Part shown: positions 32,406 to 34,720 of the stretch, piece by piece
Layout: each line of letters begins with the position of its first letter
Position numbering within the stretch: the first letter of the stretch is position 1
DNA from: Ottowia sp.
GTDB taxonomy: Bacteria > Pseudomonadota > Gammaproteobacteria > Burkholderiales > Burkholderiaceae_C
Length of the DNA: 34,720 nt
Assembly (NCBI GenBank): GCA_023228705.1
Contig: JALOAS010000022.1
Span: 1 to 34,720 of the forward strand
Direction: 5' to 3'
The notes under the pieces: generated by a model
What the model was told of the DNA's origin: nothing
Database searches by the model: none
The model's input: the letters and a program-made list of their open reading frames with translations, nothing else
Program-made: the position numbers and the translations under genes

Positions 32406-33752
32406 TCAGGAGCGGTCCGCTGTGTGGTCAAGCTGGGGCAGCAGCGAGTCCGCGCCCAGCTCGAGCAGGCCGCTGCGGGCGTACGTGGCGAGCTTGGCGC
32501 GCGTGTCGGTGATGTCCAGGTTGCGCATGGTGAGCTGGCCGATGCGGTCCAGCGGCGTGAACGGCGCATCTTCCACCTTCTCCATGGACAGGCGCTCGGG
32601 CGCATAGGTCAGGTTGGGCGATTCGGTGTTCAGGATGCTGAAGTCGTTGCCGCGGCGCAGCTCCAGCGTCACCTCGCCGGTGATCGCGCGCGCGATCCAG
32701 CGCTGCGAGGACTCGCGCAGCATGATCGCCTGCGAGTCGAACCAGCGGCCCTGGTACAGCAGGCGGCCCAGCTTCAGGCCGTTGATGCGGTACTGCTCTA
32801 TGGTGTCCTCGTTGTGGATGCCGGTGACCAGGCGCTCGTAGGCAATGTGCAGCAGCGCCATGCCCGGCGCTTCGTAGATGCCGCGGCTCTTGGCCTCGAT
32901 GATGCGGTTTTCTATCTGGTCGCTCATGCCCAGGCCGTGGCGGCCACCGATGCGGTTGGCCTCCAGGAACAGCGCCACCGGGTCGGGAAATTCCTGGCCG
33001 TTCAGCGCCACCGGCTGGCCCTCGTCAAAGCGCACGCGCACTTGCTCGGCGGCAATCGGCAGCTCCGGCTGCCAGAACGCAACACCCATGATGGGCGCGA
33101 CGATGCGGATGCCGGAATTTAGAAACTCCAGGTCCTTGGCCTCGTGCGTGGCGCCCAGCATGTTGGAGTCGGTGGAGTACGCCTTCTCGGCCGACATGTG
33201 GTAGTCAAAGCCTGCCTTTTGCATGAATTCGGACATCTCGGCGCGGCCACCCAGCTCGTCGATGAACTGCTGGTCCAGCCAGGGCTTGTAGATCTTGAGC
33301 GCCGGATTGGCCAGCAGGCCGTAGCGGTAGAAGCGCTCGATGTCGTTGCCCTTGTACGTGCTGCCGTCGCCCCAGATGTGCACGCCATCGGCCTTCATCG
33401 CGTTGACCAGCATGGTGCCGGTGACCGCACGGCCCAGCGGCGTCGTGTTGAAGTACGTGGTGCCGGCCGTCTGCACGTGAAACGCGCCGCATTGCAGCGC
33501 GGCGATGCCCTCGTGCGCCAGCTGCGCGCGGCAGTCGATGAGGCGCGCCTGCTCGGCGCCGTAGGTCCTGGCCTTGCGCGGGATGGCGTCGTAGTCGTCT
33601 TCGTCCGGCTGGCCCAGGTTGGCGGTGTACGCATACGGGATGGCGCCCTTCTGGCGCATCCACAGCAGCGCGGCGCTGGTGTCCAGGCCGCCGGAAAAGG
33701 CAATGCCGACCTTCTGGCCGACGGGAAGCGTGTGCAGGATGGTGTTGGACAT
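32406..33752 (-). CDS. argG: Argininosuccinate synthase
   Basis: Ligates citrulline and aspartate with ATP in arginine synthesis. The 448-residue product is the longer form of the enzyme found in E. coli and many proteobacteria. The PP-loop is S20-G-G-L-D-T-S26 within VGIAFSGGLDTSAALLWM. Also seen are IPYAYTANLGQPDEDDYDAIPRKA, TTPLGRAVTGTMLV, GDGSTYKGNDIERFYRYG and DSNMLGATHEAKDLE. No Shine-Dalgarno precedes the ATG at 33752; the upstream bases are an A-run. A CACAAT at 33829-33834 on the minus strand could be a -10 with a leader of about 70 nt. Confidence 0.97.
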   Translation of the reverse strand: MSNTILHTLPVGQKVGIAFSGGLDTSAALLWMRQKGAIPYAYTANLGQPDEDDYDAIPRKARTYGAEQARLIDCRAQLAHEGIAALQCGAFHVQTAGTTYFNTTPLGRAVTGTMLVNAMKADGVHIWGDGSTYKGNDIERFYRYGLLANPALKIYKPWLDQQFIDELGGRAEMSEFMQKAGFDYHMSAEKAYSTDSNMLGATHEAKDLEFLNSGIRIVAPIMGVAFWQPELPIAAEQVRVRFDEGQPVALNGQEFPDPVALFLEANRIGGRHGLGMSDQIENRIIEAKSRGIYEAPGMALLHIAYERLVTGIHNEDTIEQYRINGLKLGRLLYQGRWFDSQAIMLRESSQRWIARAITGEVTLELRRGNDFSILNTESPNLTYAPERLSMEKVEDAPFTPLDRIGQLTMRNLDITDTRAKLATYARSGLLELGADSLLPQLDHTADRS

Positions 33753-33970
33753 GGTTTTTTTCAGGGCGATTCAACGCGCTGCGCGCAGCGAAGGCGCGCG
33801 TGTTGACGGTCACGTGGAGCGGCCTCTTATTGTGCCGTCATTGGATGGAGGAGCCGCCAGATGGACGGCCGACCGCGCGCTGGCACGTGTTTCTGCAGGC
33901 AAGAAGCCGCTGGCCGGCCCCGCAAATGCCGTGCATGCACGTCCTGATGGGCAGGCATTGTCAGCGTACC

Positions 33971-34036
33971 GGATGACAGATGACAGATGATCTCGGCCCT
34001 TGCGGGCCTTGGATGAAAGCCGCCTGTGGCGGCTGA
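33971..34036. repeat. Dispersed palindromic element, copy B
   Basis: ATGACAGATGACAGATGATC, then the hairpins GGCCC-TTGC-GGGCC and AGCCGCC-TGT-GGCGGCT, repeat the left half of the element at 2322-2390 in the same order with about 90% identity by eye. The 16-mer ATGACAGATGATCTCG (33980-33995) is also exactly the inverted right end of copy A (2440-2455). It lies in the 565-bp space between argG and the antitoxin gene, directly before the heptamer array. Confidence 0.75.
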
Positions 34037-34083
34037 TGAAGGTTTGGCGTCCAGCGTCCAGCGAATAGGTCGTCCAGCGTATG

Positions 34084-34244
34084 ACGCTCAACGCTCAACG
34101 CTCAACGCTCAACGCTCAACGCTCAACGCTCAACGCTCAACGCTCAACGCTCACCGCTCAACGCTCAACGCTCAACGCTCAACGCTCAACGCTCAACGCT
34201 CAACGCTCAACGCTCAACGCTCAACGCTCAACGCTCAACGCTCA
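34084..34244 (+). repeat. Heptanucleotide tandem array (ACGCTCA) x 23
   Basis: Twenty-three uninterrupted 7-bp units; only unit 11 (34154-34160) differs, by one base (CCGCTCA). A different heptamer, GTCCAGC, occurs twice in tandem just before it (34049-34062) and once more at 34072-34078. Because 7 is not a multiple of 3, gain or loss of one unit shifts the frame. The plus strand has no stop in any frame of the array. An ATG at 34081 reads through it (repeating TLNAQRS) in frame into the antitoxin gene at 34318. Near-perfect units imply recent expansion. Confidence 0.95.
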
Positions 34245-34246
34245 AC

Positions 34247-34298
34247 CTCTTCAAGAGCTGCACTGCAGACACGATCTGGATTACAATCTGGCTAGCCA
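34247..34298 (+). promoter_or_regulatory. Promoter and palindromic sites upstream of the antitoxin gene
   Basis: Immediately after the heptamer array come two adjacent 11-bp palindromes, CTCTT-C-AAGAG (34247-34257) and CTGCA-C-TGCAG (34258-34268). A TACAAT (34282-34287) lies 17 nt after a weak -35 (TGCACT, 34259-34264). Near the expected start of transcription is TGGCTAGCCA (34289-34298), and GCTAGCC recurs at 34311, 20 bp on. Phd/YefM antitoxins commonly bind such palindromes to repress themselves; that role here is inferred. Confidence 0.45.
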
Positions 34299-34317
34299 AC
34301 TGGGCAAGAAGCTAGCC

Positions 34318-34566
34318 ATGAGTACCGTTTCCATCGCAGATGCAAAAAACCGCCTGTCCGAGCTGGTCAAGCGCGCCGAAGCCGGCGAGCAGATCATCGT
34401 GACCCGGCGCGGGCGGCCGGCGGCGCGCCTGGTGCCCGCTGATGCGGCAGGCGCTGCATCGCAGGCTGCGCGGGTCGCCCGGACATTTGGCAAACTCGCG
34501 CGTTTGCGCGTCGGGCGCATGCTGGACGGCGACATCAAGGCCATTGCTCGAGAGGGGCTGGACTGA
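34318..34566 (+). CDS. Phd/YefM-family antitoxin
   Basis: An 82-residue type II antitoxin. MSTVSIADAKNRLSELVKRAEAGEQIIVTRRGRPAARLVP is the canonical Phd/YefM fold, which dimerises and binds DNA; the C-terminal part (RVGRMLDGDIKAIAREGLD) is the usual toxin-binding tail. The preferred start at 34318 matches the family N-terminus; AAGAAG lies upstream. The frame is also open back to 34081 through the heptamer array, allowing a 161-residue fused form if that ATG is used. Partners are normally VapC/PIN or Doc/YoeB toxins encoded right after, but no such start is visible in the remaining 154 bp. Confidence 0.9.
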   Translation: MSTVSIADAKNRLSELVKRAEAGEQIIVTRRGRPAARLVPADAAGAASQAARVARTFGKLARLRVGRMLDGDIKAIAREGLD

Positions 34567-34720
34567 TTGATAAATATCCCTCTTTTGTCTGGCTGGACTT
34601 ACCCCCATTGTGCGGACAGGTATGGGCTTGATATTCAAGCCCTGGCGGCAGAGTTATCCACCGGCGGCGTGGCGCCCGCCACGCAAACGCCGACGGTGGG
34701 TAACTCGGTGCTTGGCGCAC
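34567..34720. other. Right-edge sequence without a recognised gene
   Basis: After the antitoxin stop, a plus-strand frame stays open to the window edge (LINIPLLSGW...), but it does not resemble a PIN, Doc or RelE toxin. A minus-strand frame is also open and unrecognised. Nothing here can be assigned a function. Confidence 0.3.
34653..34704. repeat. Long imperfect palindrome
   Basis: Arms GTTATCCACCGGCGGCGT (34653-34670) and ACGCCGACGGTGGGTAAC (34687-34704) match at 16 of 18 positions. The interior holds a competing hairpin GCGTGGCG-CC-CGCCACGC. The GTTATCCACC arm resembles the GGTGGATAA arms of REP sequences near the RAYT gene, so this may be a diverged REP or the end of a mobile element beyond the window. 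Confidence 0.6.

Noticed and set aside
34084..34244. CRISPR-like array
   Set aside because: Units are 7 bp with no spacers; this is a simple tandem repeat.
34081..34317. TLNAQRS-repeat peptide as an independent repeat protein
   Set aside because: The amino-acid repeat follows automatically from a 7-bp repeat read in any plus frame; only the in-frame fusion to the antitoxin is kept, as a hypothesis.

Overview
The window is a high-GC chromosomal segment of a betaproteobacterium, most likely Burkholderiales. The signs are the betaproteobacterial-type glutamate-cysteine ligase (gshA) beside gshB, a DUF1631 protein, the 447-residue form of ArgG, and leuS, lptE, holA and proA in one neighbourhood. 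The genus cannot be fixed from the sequence. No rRNA, tRNA, CRISPR array or prophage was seen. The Ile codon ATA is unexpectedly common for such a GC-rich genome, in core and accessory genes alike. Layout, left to right: (1) 1-1250 is a REP/RAYT locus. The tail of an unidentified gene is followed by nested tandem duplications of REP palindromes, a chimeric 10-codon ORF and a REP-associated tyrosine transposase. (2) 1250-4571, minus strand: meso-diaminopimelate dehydrogenase, a dispersed palindromic repeat, a HigBA/RelE-like toxin-antitoxin pair with its own operator, and dacB. (3) 4851-13857, plus strand: yajC-secD-secF (Sec accessory complex), a DUF1631 protein, a class III CoA-transferase, and a lipoprotein with an adenosine-deaminase-like metal-dependent hydrolase domain that has its own promoter. 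(4) 13897-17701, minus: gshA-gshB (glutathione synthesis) and proA. (5) 17986-24753, plus: a complete Dpp/Opp-type peptide ABC transporter (binding protein, two permeases, two ATPases) followed by an M20 amidohydrolase, which looks like a peptide or acyl-amino-acid uptake and cleavage unit. It lies between proA and holA, against the direction of the leuS-lptE-holA-proA series. (6) 24712-30109, minus: holA, a dienelactone-hydrolase-family gene, lptE, leuS. (7) 30229-33752: proC (plus), ubiA (minus), an intergenic region with a strong minus-strand terminator and a candidate small RNA, and argG (minus). (8) 33753-34720: a second copy of the dispersed palindromic repeat, a striking array of 23 ACGCTCA heptamers, a promoter/operator region rich in palindromes, a Phd/YefM-type antitoxin gene without a visible toxin, and a long imperfect palindrome at the right edge. 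Most genes are housekeeping: protein export, cell wall, glutathione, proline, arginine, ubiquinone, LPS transport and replication. The unusual material is the repeat biology: the REP/RAYT duplications, the palindromic element that appears to supply the 3' end of the higA-like gene, and the heptamer array just upstream of, and in frame with, an antitoxin gene, which is a candidate phase-variable locus. Several genes (higB-like, dacB, holA, leuS) also share a TACA[A/C]T hexamer 6-7 nt before the start codon with no Shine-Dalgarno sequence, which suggests leaderless transcripts.
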